This document shows positions 31,655 to 41,700 of a stretch of 64,000 bases of DNA, piece by piece. Location: the NCBI GenBank assembly GCA_019359075.1, contig JAHHIB010000009.1, positions 1 through 64,000 on the forward strand, read 5' to 3'. The DNA comes from Kalymmatonema hyalinum WJT4-NPBG1 (GTDB lineage: Bacteria; Cyanobacteriota; Cyanobacteriia; Cyanobacteriales; Nostocaceae). The notes below the pieces were generated by a model, which made no database searches, was not told the origin of the DNA, and saw only the letters and a program-made list of their open reading frames with translations. Each line of letters starts with the position of its first letter. Positions within the stretch are counted from its first letter, which is position 1. The position numbers and the translations under genes are program-made.

Positions 31655-33367
31655 ATGAGCAATCCGAATCCGCGCGATGTACAAGTTCTAGCGATCGCTA
31701 CAAACACCACAGTACTCAGGGCACGCAGTTGGACGCGTTTACGGTTTGAAATTGAATACGCGCTGGCAAAGGGTACCACCTCGAATTGCTATTTCATCGA
31801 AGGTGATAAAACTGCAATTATTGACCCACCTCCAGAAACTTTCACGCAAATTTTTATAGAGGCACTCCAGCAGTCTCTAGACTTGAAAAAGTTAGATTAT
31901 GTGATATTGGGTCACTTTAATCCCAACCGAGTGGCAACCCTCAAAGCTTTGTTAGAACTTGCCCCACAGCTGACCTTTGTCTGTTCGCTTCCTGGTGCTG
32001 CCAATTTGCGTGCGACTTTCCCCAACCACAAATTGAACATCATGGTGATGCGGGGGAAAGAAACTCTGGATTTAGGTAAGGGTCATGTGTTGCGATGCAT
32101 TCCCATTCCCAGTCCTCGTTGGCCCGCAGGTCTTTGTACCTACGACCAGCAAACCCAGATATTGTACAGCAATAAGCTATTCGGTGCCCATATCTGTGGT
32201 GAAGAAGTCTTTGATGAAGACTGGGGCGCTCTCAAGGAAGACCAGCGTTACTACTTCGATTGCTTGATGGCTCCTCATGCAACTCACGTACAAGCAGCTC
32301 TCGAGAAAATATCAGAACTGCAAGTGAGAATGTATGGTAACCTTCACGGTCCAGTAGTACGATACGGCTTGGTGGAACTAACCCAAGCTTATCAGCAATG
32401 GAGCCGTTCTCAAACCGAGCGCGAGATTACCGTTGCCCTACTTTACGCTTCAGCTTATGGAAATACAGCAACTCTGGCGCAGGCGATCGCCCTTGGTTTA
32501 ACCAAAGGAGGAGTGGCTGTAGAATCTATCAACTGCGAATTTGCTCAACCTGAAGAAATCAAGGCAGCCGTAGAAAAAGCTGATGGTTTTATCATCGGTT
32601 CTCCCACCATTGGTGGTAATGCGCCGACTCCGATTCACACTGCTTTGGGTATTGTATTATCGATTAGTGACAACAGCAAACTCGCTGGAGTGTTTGGTTC
32701 CTACGGATGGAGTGGCGAAGCTTTTGACTTAATCGAAGGCAAACTCCGGGATGCGGGATATCGGTTTGGGTTTGACAGTATGAAAGTGAAGTTTAAACCC
32801 TCAGATGTCCTTCTCAAGCAGTGTGAAGAAACGGGTACAGACTTTGCTCAAACCCTAAGAAAAGCTAAAAAACTACGTTTGGCTCAACCAGCAGCTACTC
32901 CTGTTGAACAAGCTGTCGGTCGGATTGTCGGATCAGTTTGCGTCGTGACGGCAAAGCTTGGAGAAGTCTCTACTGGAATGATGGGGTCTTGGATTTCTCA
33001 AGCCACGTTTAACCCACCCGGTATTACCGTTGCTATTGCCAAAGACCGGGCAATTGATACCCTGATGTATCCAGGCGGTAAGTTTGTTTTAAATATTCTG
33101 CCTGAAGGCAATCAACAGGAATACATGAAACACTTCCGTAAATCTTTTGCTCCTGGAGAAGAGAGATTTGCAAGTTTTCCTACAGATGTTGCGGATAACG
33201 GCTGCACCGTCCTCACTGACGCTTCAGCATATCTTGAATGTTCTGTCAACAAACGCCTGGAATGTGGAGACCATTGGGTAGTGTATGCAACTGTTGACAA
33301 CGGCAAATTACTCAAAGCCGATGCCGTAACAGCCATTCACCATCGCAAAACGGGCAATCATTATTAA
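31655..33367 (+). CDS. flv1: Flavodiiron protein with altered iron ligands, Flv1-like
   Basis: Start at ATG 31655 (MSNPNPRDVQVLAIA) gives 570 residues; the open frame before it is repeat-derived. Layout matches the upstream partner: lactamase-like, flavodoxin-like and flavin reductase domains. The diiron motif reads 'GHFNPNRVA' instead of HxExDH, the non-canonical pattern known for Flv1/Flv4-type subunits. Flv1 and Flv3 cooperate as a heteromer in oxygen photoreduction. The flv3-flv1 order with one spacer suggests a shared transcript. A strong terminator follows. Confidence 0.88.
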   Translation: MSNPNPRDVQVLAIATNTTVLRARSWTRLRFEIEYALAKGTTSNCYFIEGDKTAIIDPPPETFTQIFIEALQQSLDLKKLDYVILGHFNPNRVATLKALLELAPQLTFVCSLPGAANLRATFPNHKLNIMVMRGKETLDLGKGHVLRCIPIPSPRWPAGLCTYDQQTQILYSNKLFGAHICGEEVFDEDWGALKEDQRYYFDCLMAPHATHVQAALEKISELQVRMYGNLHGPVVRYGLVELTQAYQQWSRSQTEREITVALLYASAYGNTATLAQAIALGLTKGGVAVESINCEFAQPEEIKAAVEKADGFIIGSPTIGGNAPTPIHTALGIVLSISDNSKLAGVFGSYGWSGEAFDLIEGKLRDAGYRFGFDSMKVKFKPSDVLLKQCEETGTDFAQTLRKAKKLRLAQPAATPVEQAVGRIVGSVCVVTAKLGEVSTGMMGSWISQATFNPPGITVAIAKDRAIDTLMYPGGKFVLNILPEGNQQEYMKHFRKSFAPGEERFASFPTDVADNGCTVLTDASAYLECSVNKRLECGDHWVVYATVDNGKLLKADAVTAIHHRKTGNHY

Positions 33368-33405
33368 CCTTTAACGCTTGGTAGATTGCCTACTTTCTTA
33401 TAAGG

Positions 33406-33444
33406 ATTGCCAAGAGTCAAAAGTTACTTTTGACTCTTGGCAAT
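33406..33444 (+). terminator. Terminator after flv1
   Basis: An 18-bp perfect stem (ATTGCCAAGAGTCAAAAG with its complement) closes a TTA loop and is followed by TCTATTTG. It lies 39 bp after the flv1 stop. Confidence 0.85.
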
Positions 33445-33502
33445 TCTATTTGAGTTGTGAGAATTATTTTTTGAACGTAGACGCATAGGGGTGAGGCAGC
33501 GA

Positions 33503-33540
33503 GCAGTTCTCCCGGAGGGAAACCCTCCGGGAGAAACTGC
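33503..33540. repeat. GC-rich fold-back repeat
   Basis: GCAGTTCTCCCGGAGGG, AAA and CCCTCCGGGAGAAACTGC make a near-perfect hairpin. The GAAACTGCGGTGC end is shared with the atpE-b' spacer near 17620. Confidence 0.75.
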
Positions 33541-33709
33541 GGTGCGAATGACGCGCTTCTTCTAGAAGCCCACACCTACCCAGTTCGCGCAGCGTGCCGT
33601 CAGACATAAGGGAAGTGTGTGGAGTCATCACTAGATTTTATATATCTGGTCAGAAGTATAAGTACAAAGCTGCTGTTGACATCGTCCAAAAGTTGGAAAT
33701 CTTCCGTGT

Positions 33710-34009
33710 TTGTCACAAGGACAGTCGAATAAGTATTATGTAACCTTTAACTCAGGATTCAGTATTTGTTGTATTTTTATACAAGATACTACTGAATCAA
33801 CCGTTCTATCCTATTGTCCTGTTTGTATGACTCCAGAAAACAGCAAAATTAAATTTCCTTTTTGGCAGTATCTGAACCAACCCGTCTTCGGTGAGAAAAC
33901 AAAGCTGGTTTTAAGCCCGCGTCGGTTCGCGCATCTACATAGAATGGAACTTTTAGAACGGTGCTGGGCTAAGGTGTGTGACGCAAAAGGACCACAACAG
34001 AATTCGTGA
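33710..34009 (+). CDS. Uncertain small open frame
   Basis: A 99-codon frame starts at TTG with no convincing ribosome site. It includes a CPVC pair and a Cys-rich first half, but I do not recognise a family and codon choice is not convincing. It may be a decayed gene or chance. The rest of 33541-34115 holds only short repeats, including AATTCGTAATTCGTAATT units near 34015. Confidence 0.25.
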   Translation: MSQGQSNKYYVTFNSGFSICCIFIQDTTESTVLSYCPVCMTPENSKIKFPFWQYLNQPVFGEKTKLVLSPRRFAHLHRMELLERCWAKVCDAKGPQQNS

Positions 34010-34115
34010 TTAATAATTCGTAATTCGTAATTATTTTCAGATCTAATTACGAATTACGAACGCGAGTGCGTGCCCGTAAGCCTAGCGACACCGCAGGCAT
34101 AGGGCATATTATGAA

Positions 34116-35013
34116 TTACGTATTATCAACAGAACGGGGCTTTTTGCCATCGAGTAAGGCACTGACAGTCATATCTCCCATAACATTGATCACAGTGCGG
34201 CAGCGATCCAAAAACCAATCCACTGTTATTAACAAAGCAATATACTGTGTGGGCAAGCCAACGGAACTGAACACCAGTGTCATCGTCACCAACCCTGCTT
34301 CTGGGATACCTGCTGCACCCACGGATGCAAAAATGGACGTGAGGATGACAACGAACTGCTGCCCGATACTCAAATTTTGTCCAATCACCTGGGAGATAAA
34401 CAGCGCAGACATCGCCTCATAAAGCGCAGTCCCATCATTATTGAAATTTGAGCCAACTAACGCTCCCAAAGAAGCAGAAGATTCCCGTAAGCCAATTTTT
34501 GTCTGTAAAACCTCAAAGGTAACGGGCATCGTCGCCACTGAGGAATCAGTTGAGAAAGCTGTTAAAAAGGCATCAGTACCGCCACGCAGAAAGTTTAATG
34601 GGTTAACCCAAGAACCAAATTTTACGAGCAGCCAAATTTCCCCAAGTCCCAGGGCGCAAGACGTTTGCCACGAAAAGCCCAATCACAATCGCGACTGTCG
34701 TGTTAGTAAACAGTAGCACCGCTAAACGCCGTCCTGCTGTACCGGGGATGTTGGTTGTCATAAAAGTATGTAATACTGCCATCAATATCAGCGGCGTCGC
34801 TAGGGCGCGGAGAGCTTTTAGCACCAATTCAGCCGGAATTGCTAAAGTCTCTATGAAGGCTTTATTCGCTGGGCTAGGGTTTCCTGCACCCAATGCAACA
34901 CCCAATGCGATCGCCAGAATCAGCGCGATGACAATTTGTAAAGTCAGCGGAATTCTTTGCCACCAAGGGCGAGGTTTAGTTTCAGGCTTGTCGATGCTGT
35001 CTGTTTCGTTCAT
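34116..35013 (-). pseudogene. Dicarboxylate/amino acid:cation symporter (GltP/SDF family), broken
   Basis: The first part (35013 to about 34640) encodes the N-terminal membrane segments up to 'VLRPGTWGNLAA'. The second part, in another frame (about 34640 to 34116), resumes at 'FGSWVNPLNFLRGG' and runs through 'STDSSVATMPVTF', 'GSNFNNDGTALYEA' and 'TVDWFLDRCRTVINVMGD', the substrate and sodium-binding core. Roughly 120-140 residues expected between them are missing and the frame shifts at the join. Total coding is about 290 codons against 400-430 for the family. It is almost certainly non-functional, produced by an internal deletion. Confidence 0.88.
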
Positions 35014-35152
35014 GCAAGACGCTCAGTTCGCAATGCGATTATTAAAGCATCACTTTGGAGATTAAAGATTCCGGATAAGATAATCGCACGCGGCGGCAAA
35101 CTGCGTTACTCTGGTAAACGCTTCTACTTTTGACTGCTAGTTGGAGACGCAT

Positions 35153-37783
35153 ATGTCCTTCGTCCCTTTGCATATTCACAGTGACTACAGTCTGCTTGAT
35201 GGAGCAAGTCAGCTGCCAGATTTAGTCGATTGCGCCATCGAACTGGGAATTAAAGCAATAGCCCTCACAGATCATGGTGTCATGTATGGTGCGATCGAAC
35301 TGATTAAAATCTGTCGCAATAAAAATATCAAGCCAATTATTGGCAACGAGATGTATATCATCAACGGCGATATCACGAAACAAGAACGCCGTCCCCGCTA
35401 TCATCAAGTTGTTTTAGCTAAAAATACAAAAGGATACAAAAATTTAGTTAAACTAACAACACTTTCCAACCTTCAAGGTGTCCAGGGTAAAGGAATTTTT
35501 TCCCGTCCTTGCATCAACAAAGATTTATTAAAAGAATATCATGAAGGCTTAATTGTAACGAGTGCTTGTTTAGGTGGGGAAATTCCCCAAGCAATTCTCA
35601 GCGGCAAACTAGAGGCTGCACGTAAAGTTGCCCGGTGGTATAAAGAAACCTTTGGTGAAGATTATTATTTAGAAATTCAAGACCACGGCTCCCAAGAAGA
35701 CCGAATTGTCAATGTAGAAATTGTCAAAATTGCGCGGGAGCTAGATATTAAAATTGTCGCCACTAACGATTCCCATTTTATTTCTTGTTACGATGTTGAA
35801 GCACACGATGCTTTGCTGTGCATTCAAACTGGGAAATTGATTTCTGAAGATAAGCGAATGCGTTACAGCGGTACAGAATATCTCAAATCCGCTGAAGAAA
35901 TGAAGCTGCTATTTCGTGACCATTTGCCAAATGATGTCATTGAAGAAGCAGTGACAACCACAGTCGAAGTTGCAGAGAAAGTTGAGCCCTACCAAATTCT
36001 GGATACGCCTCGCCTTCCCAATTATCCCATTCCATCAGGTCACACTGCCGACACTTATGTCGAAGAAGTTGCTTGGCAAGGACTCTTACAAAAATTAAAT
36101 CGCAAATCGAGAAATGAAGTTGACACAGTCTATAAAGAAAGGCTGGAATATGAACTCACAATGATTCAGAAGATGGGTTTTTCCACATACTTTTTAGTTG
36201 TGTGGGACTACATCAAATTTGCGAGAGATAATAATATTCCGGTTGGACCAGGTCGCGGTTCGGCTGCGGGGTCATTAGTTGCTTATACAATGGGAATTAC
36301 TAACATTGACCCCGTGCATCATGGGCTACTCTTTGAAAGATTTCTCAACCCAGATCGGAAATCCATGCCTGATATTGATACGGATTTCTGTATCGAACAA
36401 CGAGATAAAGTCATTGATTATGTGACAGAAAAATACGGTAAAGAAAGAGTTGCCCAAATCATTACCTTTAACCGTTTGACTTCCAAAGCGGTATTAAAAG
36501 ATGTTGCCAGAGTGTTAAATATTCCCTATGGGGACTCAGACAAAATGGCAAAACTTATTCCCGTTTCCCGAGGAAAACCCACCAAACTCAAGGTGATGAT
36601 TTCCGACGCAACACCAGCACCAGAGTTTAAAGAAAAATATGACAACGATCCAATGGTACGCCATTGGGTTGACATGGCAATCCGTATTGAAGGAACGAAC
36701 AAAACCTTTGGTGTGCATGCAGCGGGTGTGGTGATTTCTGCTGATCCATTAGATGAAATTGTACCGTTACAAAAAAATAACGACGGTTCTGTGATTACTC
36801 AGTATTTCATGGAAGACTTAGAATTACTGGGTTTGCTGAAAATGGATTTTCTGGGTTTGAAAAATCTAACCATGATTCAGAGAACCATTGATTTGATTGA
36901 AGAGAAACACGGATTTAAAATTGACCCTTATGAAATAACGAGTCAAGAAAGAAAAGCTCAAAGGATATTAGCTAAAGGCGAATTTAACACCTTGCCAAAA
37001 GACGTTAAAAAGACTTACGAACTTTTAGAAGCAGGTGAATTAGAAGGCATCTTTCAATTAGAATCTTCGGGAATGCGGCAAATCGTCCGCGATTTGAAGC
37101 CTTCCAATATAGAAGATATTTCCTCTATTTTGGCACTCTATCGACCAGGACCACTCGATGCGGGGCTTATTCCCAAATTTATTAACCGTAAGCACGGGCG
37201 AGAGAATATTGACTATGAGACACAAATTCTAGAACCCATATTAAATGAAACCTACGGAATTATGGTCTATCAAGAGCAAATCATGAAAATTGCTCAAGAT
37301 ATGGCTGGATATTCTCTAGGACAAGCAGATTTGCTGCGCCGTGCAATGGGGAAAAAGAAAGTTGACGAGATGATGAAGCAGCGAGAAAAGTTTGTAGATG
37401 GCGCTGCAAAAAATGGAGTGAAAAAACAAATTGCTGAAGAATTATTCGAGCAAATGGTGAAGTTTGCCGAATATTGCTTAAGCTATGACACGAAAGTGTT
37501 GACGGTGGAATATGGATTTTTGCCGATTGGGGAAATTGTGGAAAAGAGTATTGAATGCTCTGTGTATACTGTTGATAGTAACGGGAATGTTTACACGCAA
37601 CCTGTTGTCCAGTGGCATAATCGCGGACAGCAAGAGGTGTTTGAGTATTGTTTAGAAGATGGTTCGACTATTCGGGCAACGAAAGACCATAAATTTATGA
37701 CGACTGATGGGCAAATGTTGCCGATTGATGAGATATTTGAACGGGGTTTGGATTTGATGCAAGTTAAGGGGTTGCCGGAATAG
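35153..37783 (+). CDS. dnaE: DNA polymerase III alpha subunit, N-terminal part, with split-intein N half
   Basis: ATG 35153 gives the standard [20 protein letters not shown] start. The PHP domain is followed by the palm with 'MPDIDTDF', which contains the catalytic Asp residues of family C polymerases. At residue 775 from this start, after 'KFAEY', the sequence becomes [17 protein letters not shown], the N-terminal piece of the cyanobacterial DnaE split intein, and the gene ends 102 codons later. The remaining DnaE and the intein C half must be encoded elsewhere and are joined by protein trans-splicing. It is the chromosomal replicase. Confidence 0.97.
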   Translation: MSFVPLHIHSDYSLLDGASQLPDLVDCAIELGIKAIALTDHGVMYGAIELIKICRNKNIKPIIGNEMYIINGDITKQERRPRYHQVVLAKNTKGYKNLVKLTTLSNLQGVQGKGIFSRPCINKDLLKEYHEGLIVTSACLGGEIPQAILSGKLEAARKVARWYKETFGEDYYLEIQDHGSQEDRIVNVEIVKIARELDIKIVATNDSHFISCYDVEAHDALLCIQTGKLISEDKRMRYSGTEYLKSAEEMKLLFRDHLPNDVIEEAVTTTVEVAEKVEPYQILDTPRLPNYPIPSGHTADTYVEEVAWQGLLQKLNRKSRNEVDTVYKERLEYELTMIQKMGFSTYFLVVWDYIKFARDNNIPVGPGRGSAAGSLVAYTMGITNIDPVHHGLLFERFLNPDRKSMPDIDTDFCIEQRDKVIDYVTEKYGKERVAQIITFNRLTSKAVLKDVARVLNIPYGDSDKMAKLIPVSRGKPTKLKVMISDATPAPEFKEKYDNDPMVRHWVDMAIRIEGTNKTFGVHAAGVVISADPLDEIVPLQKNNDGSVITQYFMEDLELLGLLKMDFLGLKNLTMIQRTIDLIEEKHGFKIDPYEITSQERKAQRILAKGEFNTLPKDVKKTYELLEAGELEGIFQLESSGMRQIVRDLKPSNIEDISSILALYRPGPLDAGLIPKFINRKHGRENIDYETQILEPILNETYGIMVYQEQIMKIAQDMAGYSLGQADLLRRAMGKKKVDEMMKQREKFVDGAAKNGVKKQIAEELFEQMVKFAEYCLSYDTKVLTVEYGFLPIGEIVEKSIECSVYTVDSNGNVYTQPVVQWHNRGQQEVFEYCLEDGSTIRATKDHKFMTTDGQMLPIDEIFERGLDLMQVKGLPE
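37475..37780 (+). other. DnaE split intein, N-terminal fragment (Int-N)
   Basis: 102 residues from Cys1 (TGC 37475-37477). Motifs seen are CLSYDTK (block A), '[14 protein letters not shown]' with the block B TxxH, and the charged '[16 protein letters not shown]' end that pairs with Int-C. Length equals that of the well-known Nostoc punctiforme DnaE Int-N. Confidence 0.95.
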
Positions 37784-37793
37784 GTCTTTGTTC

Positions 37794-37846
37794 GTAGTGA
37801 GCGCTTTAGCGCTTAGAGTAAGAATAAGGGCTAAAGCCCTTACTAC
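37794..37846. repeat. Double fold-back element GTAGTGAGCGCT...AAGCCCTTACTAC
   Basis: Two adjacent palindromes (GAGCGCTTTAGCGCT and AAGGGCTAAAGCCCTT) are bounded by complementary GTAGT/ACTAC ends. A relative lies at 49015-49064. A 45-bp direct repeat beginning in its second half (37828-37872) recurs at 37982-38027. Confidence 0.7.
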
Positions 37847-38022
37847 AAATTTACGCCTACCTACTTACTCGTAAATCTCGTTTCCAGGTTCTACCTGGAA
37901 ATGCGGTTGGGGCGGCTCTGCCGCAAGTAAGGCAGGCAGAGCCTGCCAATGGTGTTCCCAGTCACAGGCTGGGAACAAGGCAAGGGCTAAAGCCCTTACT
38001 ACAAAATTACGCCTACCTACTT

Positions 38023-38295
38023 ACTCGTTCGCGAGTCTTTAACACTCATCGCCGAGGTTCTAACACTCGTGAACCAGTCTTTTATACTCGTTGCTGAGTC
38101 TTCACCACTCGTGAACGAGTCTTTACCACTCATCGCCGAGTCTTTTATACTCATCCACGAGTCTTTGATACTCGTTGCCGAGTCTTTTATACTCATCACT
38201 GAGTCTTTATCACTCATCGCCGAGTCTTCACCACTCATCGTCGAGTCTTTAACACTCGTCCACGAGATTCTGAGACTCACCAACACATTTCAAAG
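38023..38295. repeat. Thirteen tandem 21-bp repeats
   Basis: ACTC occurs at 38023 and then every 21 bp without exception to 38275, thirteen units. Most units read ACTC-N6-GAGTCTTTxxx, so each has a small inverted repeat (ACTC...GAGT). Both strands stay open in one frame across the array; the minus frame encodes heptads like SIKDSxM. It follows the small protein of NACHT-HEAT locus 2. It may be a protein-binding array or a repeat-coding tail; no family is recognised. Confidence 0.85.
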
Positions 38296-38308
38296 ACGAA
38301 ATAAACTC

Positions 38309-38698
38309 TTACTCAGCGTGCCTATAACCTTCAACAGCTGCAACCGTGATATTAACAAACGGGTTATCAAGCACTTCCTTAAATGCTTCAATTAATGCAG
38401 CCTCGGTAGCACTGCGTAACCTCTGCCAGGTGGTTGGGTTGTCGCGCTTGATATGAGCTATTGCTTGATTGACAACGGCTTGCTTTTCTCTTTCAGTGGT
38501 GGTTGGGTAAGTGTGAGACAGTTGATCTAGCAATTGCTGAATCTCTTTCGCTGCTTCCGCCAGATTTTGTTTTTGTTCTGGCGCGTAGTTGTGTTGAATG
38601 CCAACTTGATCACCTTGGATGGTAACATCTCCTGTGTTGACGTTGCCAGGAGCTTGATTGAAATGAAAACTATTTTGGTATTTAGAAGTTTCTGACAT
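38309..38698 (-). CDS. Small protein coupled to the NACHT-HEAT gene (locus 2)
   Basis: The 129-residue protein starts with 'GNVNTGDVTIQGDQVGI' within its first 40 residues, then a helical region (LAEAAKEIQQLLDQLSHTYPTTTEREKQ) and a C-terminal helix-rich end (ALIEAFKEVLDNPFVNITV). The start lies 4 bp after the NACHT stop, with AAGGA at the end of the NACHT gene as ribosome site, so both are made together. The N-terminal motif is nearly the same as the C-terminal tail of the NACHT protein. This family is widespread beside cyanobacterial NTPases; its role is unknown. Confidence 0.8.
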   Translation of the reverse strand: MSETSKYQNSFHFNQAPGNVNTGDVTIQGDQVGIQHNYAPEQKQNLAEAAKEIQQLLDQLSHTYPTTTEREKQAVVNQAIAHIKRDNPTTWQRLRSATEAALIEAFKEVLDNPFVNITVAAVEGYRHAE

Positions 38699-38702
38699 AG
38701 TT

Positions 38703-41700
38703 TTAATCCTTATTATTTAGTTGATTGCGCTCAATTCCAATTTGATTACCGTGGATATTGACATCTCCTGTGTTGAGGTTTCCTACAGGTTGATGAAAGA
38801 TGTAAGTTGACGATTTAGAAATTTCTGATTCAGTTTTAGTTTCTTCCTCAACTGGGGGAGAATGAAAAATTTCATGGTTATAAAATTTGCAACGCTCTTG
38901 AATTTCTGAAATGGCATACAGTGTATAATGTAACCCAGTTCGCAACTCCCACATCCGAGAAAGTATTTCAGAATCTCCGATTTGTCCTAATGCATCTGCG
39001 GCACTCCCACGCACAGAAGAATCTTGATCATTCAAAGCTTGAATCAAAGCTTGTACTACCTGGGAATCTTTGATTTCTCCTAATGCTGATGCGGCACTCG
39101 AACGCACAGAAGAATCTTGATCATTCAAAGCTTGAATCAAAGCTTGTACTACCTGAGAATCTCCTATTTGTCCTAATGCTGATGCGGCACTCGAACGCAC
39201 AGAAGAATCTTGATCATTCAAAGCTTGAATCAAAGCTGTTACTGCCTGGGAATCTTTGATTTGTCCTAATGCAAATGCGGCACTCGAACGCACAGAAGAA
39301 TCTTGATCATTCAAAGCTTGAATCAAAGCTTGTACTGCCTGGGAATCTTTGATTTGTCCTAATGCAAATGCGGCACTCGAACGCACAGAAGAATCTTGAT
39401 CATTCAAAGCTTGAATCAAAGCTTGTACTGCCTGGGAATCTTTGATTTGTCCTAATGCAAATGCGGCTCTCGAACGCACAGAAGAATCTTGATCATTCAA
39501 AGCTTGAATCAAAGCTGGTACTGCGTGGGAATCTTTGATTTGTCCTAATGCATCTGCGGCTCTCCCACACACATAATAATCTTGATCATTCAAAGCTTGA
39601 ATCAAAGCTGGTACTGCCTGGGAATCTTTGATTTGTCCTAATGCATATGCGGCACTGTCACGTACATAAGAATCTTCATCCTTCAAGGCTTGAATTAATG
39701 GTTGTACTGCCTGGGTATCTTTGATGTGTCCTAATGCTTCTGCGACTCTCTTACGCACATAATAATCTTGATTATTCAAAGCTTGAATCAAAGCTGGTAG
39801 TACCTGGGAATCTTTGATTTTTCCTAATGCTTCTGCGACTCTCGTACGCACATAATAATCTTGATTATTCAAAGCTTGAATCAAAGCTGGTACTGCCCGG
39901 GAATCTTTGATTTTTCCTAATGCTTCTGCAGCTTTCCCACACACATAATAATCTTGATCATTCAAAGCTTGAATCAAAGCTGGTAATGCCTGGGAATCTT
40001 TAATTCTTCCTAATGCATCTGCGGCACTCCTACGCACAAAAGAATCTTGATCATTCAAAGCTTGAATCAAAGCTGGTAATGCCTGGGAATCTTTGATTTT
40101 TCCTAATGCATATGCGGCACTCGAACGCACAGAAGAATCTTCATGTTGTAATCTATGAATTAAAAAAGTGACCCCGTACTCAGATTTCGTGATACCCAAA
40201 AACTCAATCTTGAGTAATTCAGGAATATCTCGCTCTAAAATTAAACCAACAGTTTTTTCCTGAAACTCCCGCTTTACCTCCCCTGCCAACCTTGCCCCTA
40301 ACTGTAAATCCACATCTAGGGCTAACTCCACCACCAGCAACGCCTGCGCTTCTTTCTCCACCAACGCCAACATCAGCGCTAAAGGTTCTGTCCACTTCAA
40401 ATAATTGAGATAATCCCGTTTCAACTTCTCATCACTAATATTCGGAAGCTGTGGAAGTAGACATTCTGCCGCGTAGTATTCCTGAAGCAACTGGTGGCGA
40501 AACTCTATTTTGTCGTTACTAGCAACTTGGATTAAATGATGCTTGAGCAAATCCTCTAACCATTCTTTCGCTCGACTGGGAGGATAATCAACTTTGCCCT
40601 GAAGAAACTTCTCAAAAATTCCTTCCGCTTCTCGCTTGTCAATCGTGACTCGCAACTCTGTAGGCGTGTCTCGCTGCATCATCTCAAACGCCAAATGCTG
40701 CAATAACTCCTGCCACCAACGGCGCGACTCCTGGGAAACCGGGACATCATCTTTAATTTTGCCGTCATAACTCTGGGCAAAGCAGCGAAACACTAAACCC
40801 AGATTCGGTGGAACATTGCCCGTTTGTTTATATAAGCTACACAGCATCCACAGCAGCAGCGGCGTTTGTCCAAACTCCCGCAACCTTCCACCCAACCGCC
40901 GCAGCATTTCCTCACCTTGTTCTGGCAAATAGGCGCGGACAAACTGCTGCATCTGTTCTTCCGTCAACGGCTGCATTTCCAGCTTTTTCTCAATCCCCAA
41001 ATCGCCACCTACGCCCAAATCTCGCGTGGTGAAAATCATCGACGTGTTCGGGTAATTCTGCCGAAAGGTTTTTAAGTCTCGCCGTGCATCTTCATTGGGC
41101 AACTCGTTCACCCCATCCACCAGCAGCAAAAATTGCCCGTCATCCAGCAGCGTTTCAATGTCCCCACTCTCTAGGCGTAACTTATGCCGCCTCAAGAATT
41201 GTCGAATCAAATCCAGCACCGAAGTTCTGTATTGCCGCAACTCCACCAGCACGGGGATTTTACCTAACCTCCCAAAATGAGATCCCCCCGCCTGCGGCAC
41301 CCCCCTTGAAAAGGGGGGTTTTGACTGTAACTCTTCTTCCCTGCGTTCTAAGGGGGGTTTTGACTCTAATTCCTCTTCCCCCCTTTCTAAGGGGGGATTG
41401 AGGGGGGATCTTACCTTCTGTGCCTCTTCCAGCAACAGCCGCGCTAACGCTGTGGATTTCCCCGAACCTGGTCTTCCTACCAGTAGCACATGATTCTCAG
41501 CATATTTGCTGATTCCTTCCAGCACTGGCAGGCGTTCTGTTTTCTGTTCTGTGTTCTCTGGCGTCTCGCCTCTCTCCTGCTGCTTCGCCTGCACAGTTTC
41601 CACCGTCAAGCCAAAATCAAACGGCAACGGCATTTCTTGCCGCTGTGCTGTTTTACTCCCTTCCACATCTGTGAGCGTGTACAGTCTCCACCAATGCTGG

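Noticed and set aside
29783-33367. Flv2/Flv4 operon
   Set aside because: There is no small membrane protein gene between the two, and the ligand patterns and order fit Flv3/Flv1 better.
38017-38286. Minus-strand heptad-repeat protein after the NACHT partner
   Set aside because: The frame spans the array almost exactly and has no clear ribosome site. Kept as a repeat, although a translated repeat tail is not excluded.
38023-38295. CRISPR array
   Set aside because: Units are 21 bp back to back with no distinct spacers, and no cas genes are near.
38069-38395. Plus-strand protein across the 21-bp array
   Set aside because: The frame is open only because the repeat length is a multiple of three; it runs antisense into the small protein gene and has no ribosome site.
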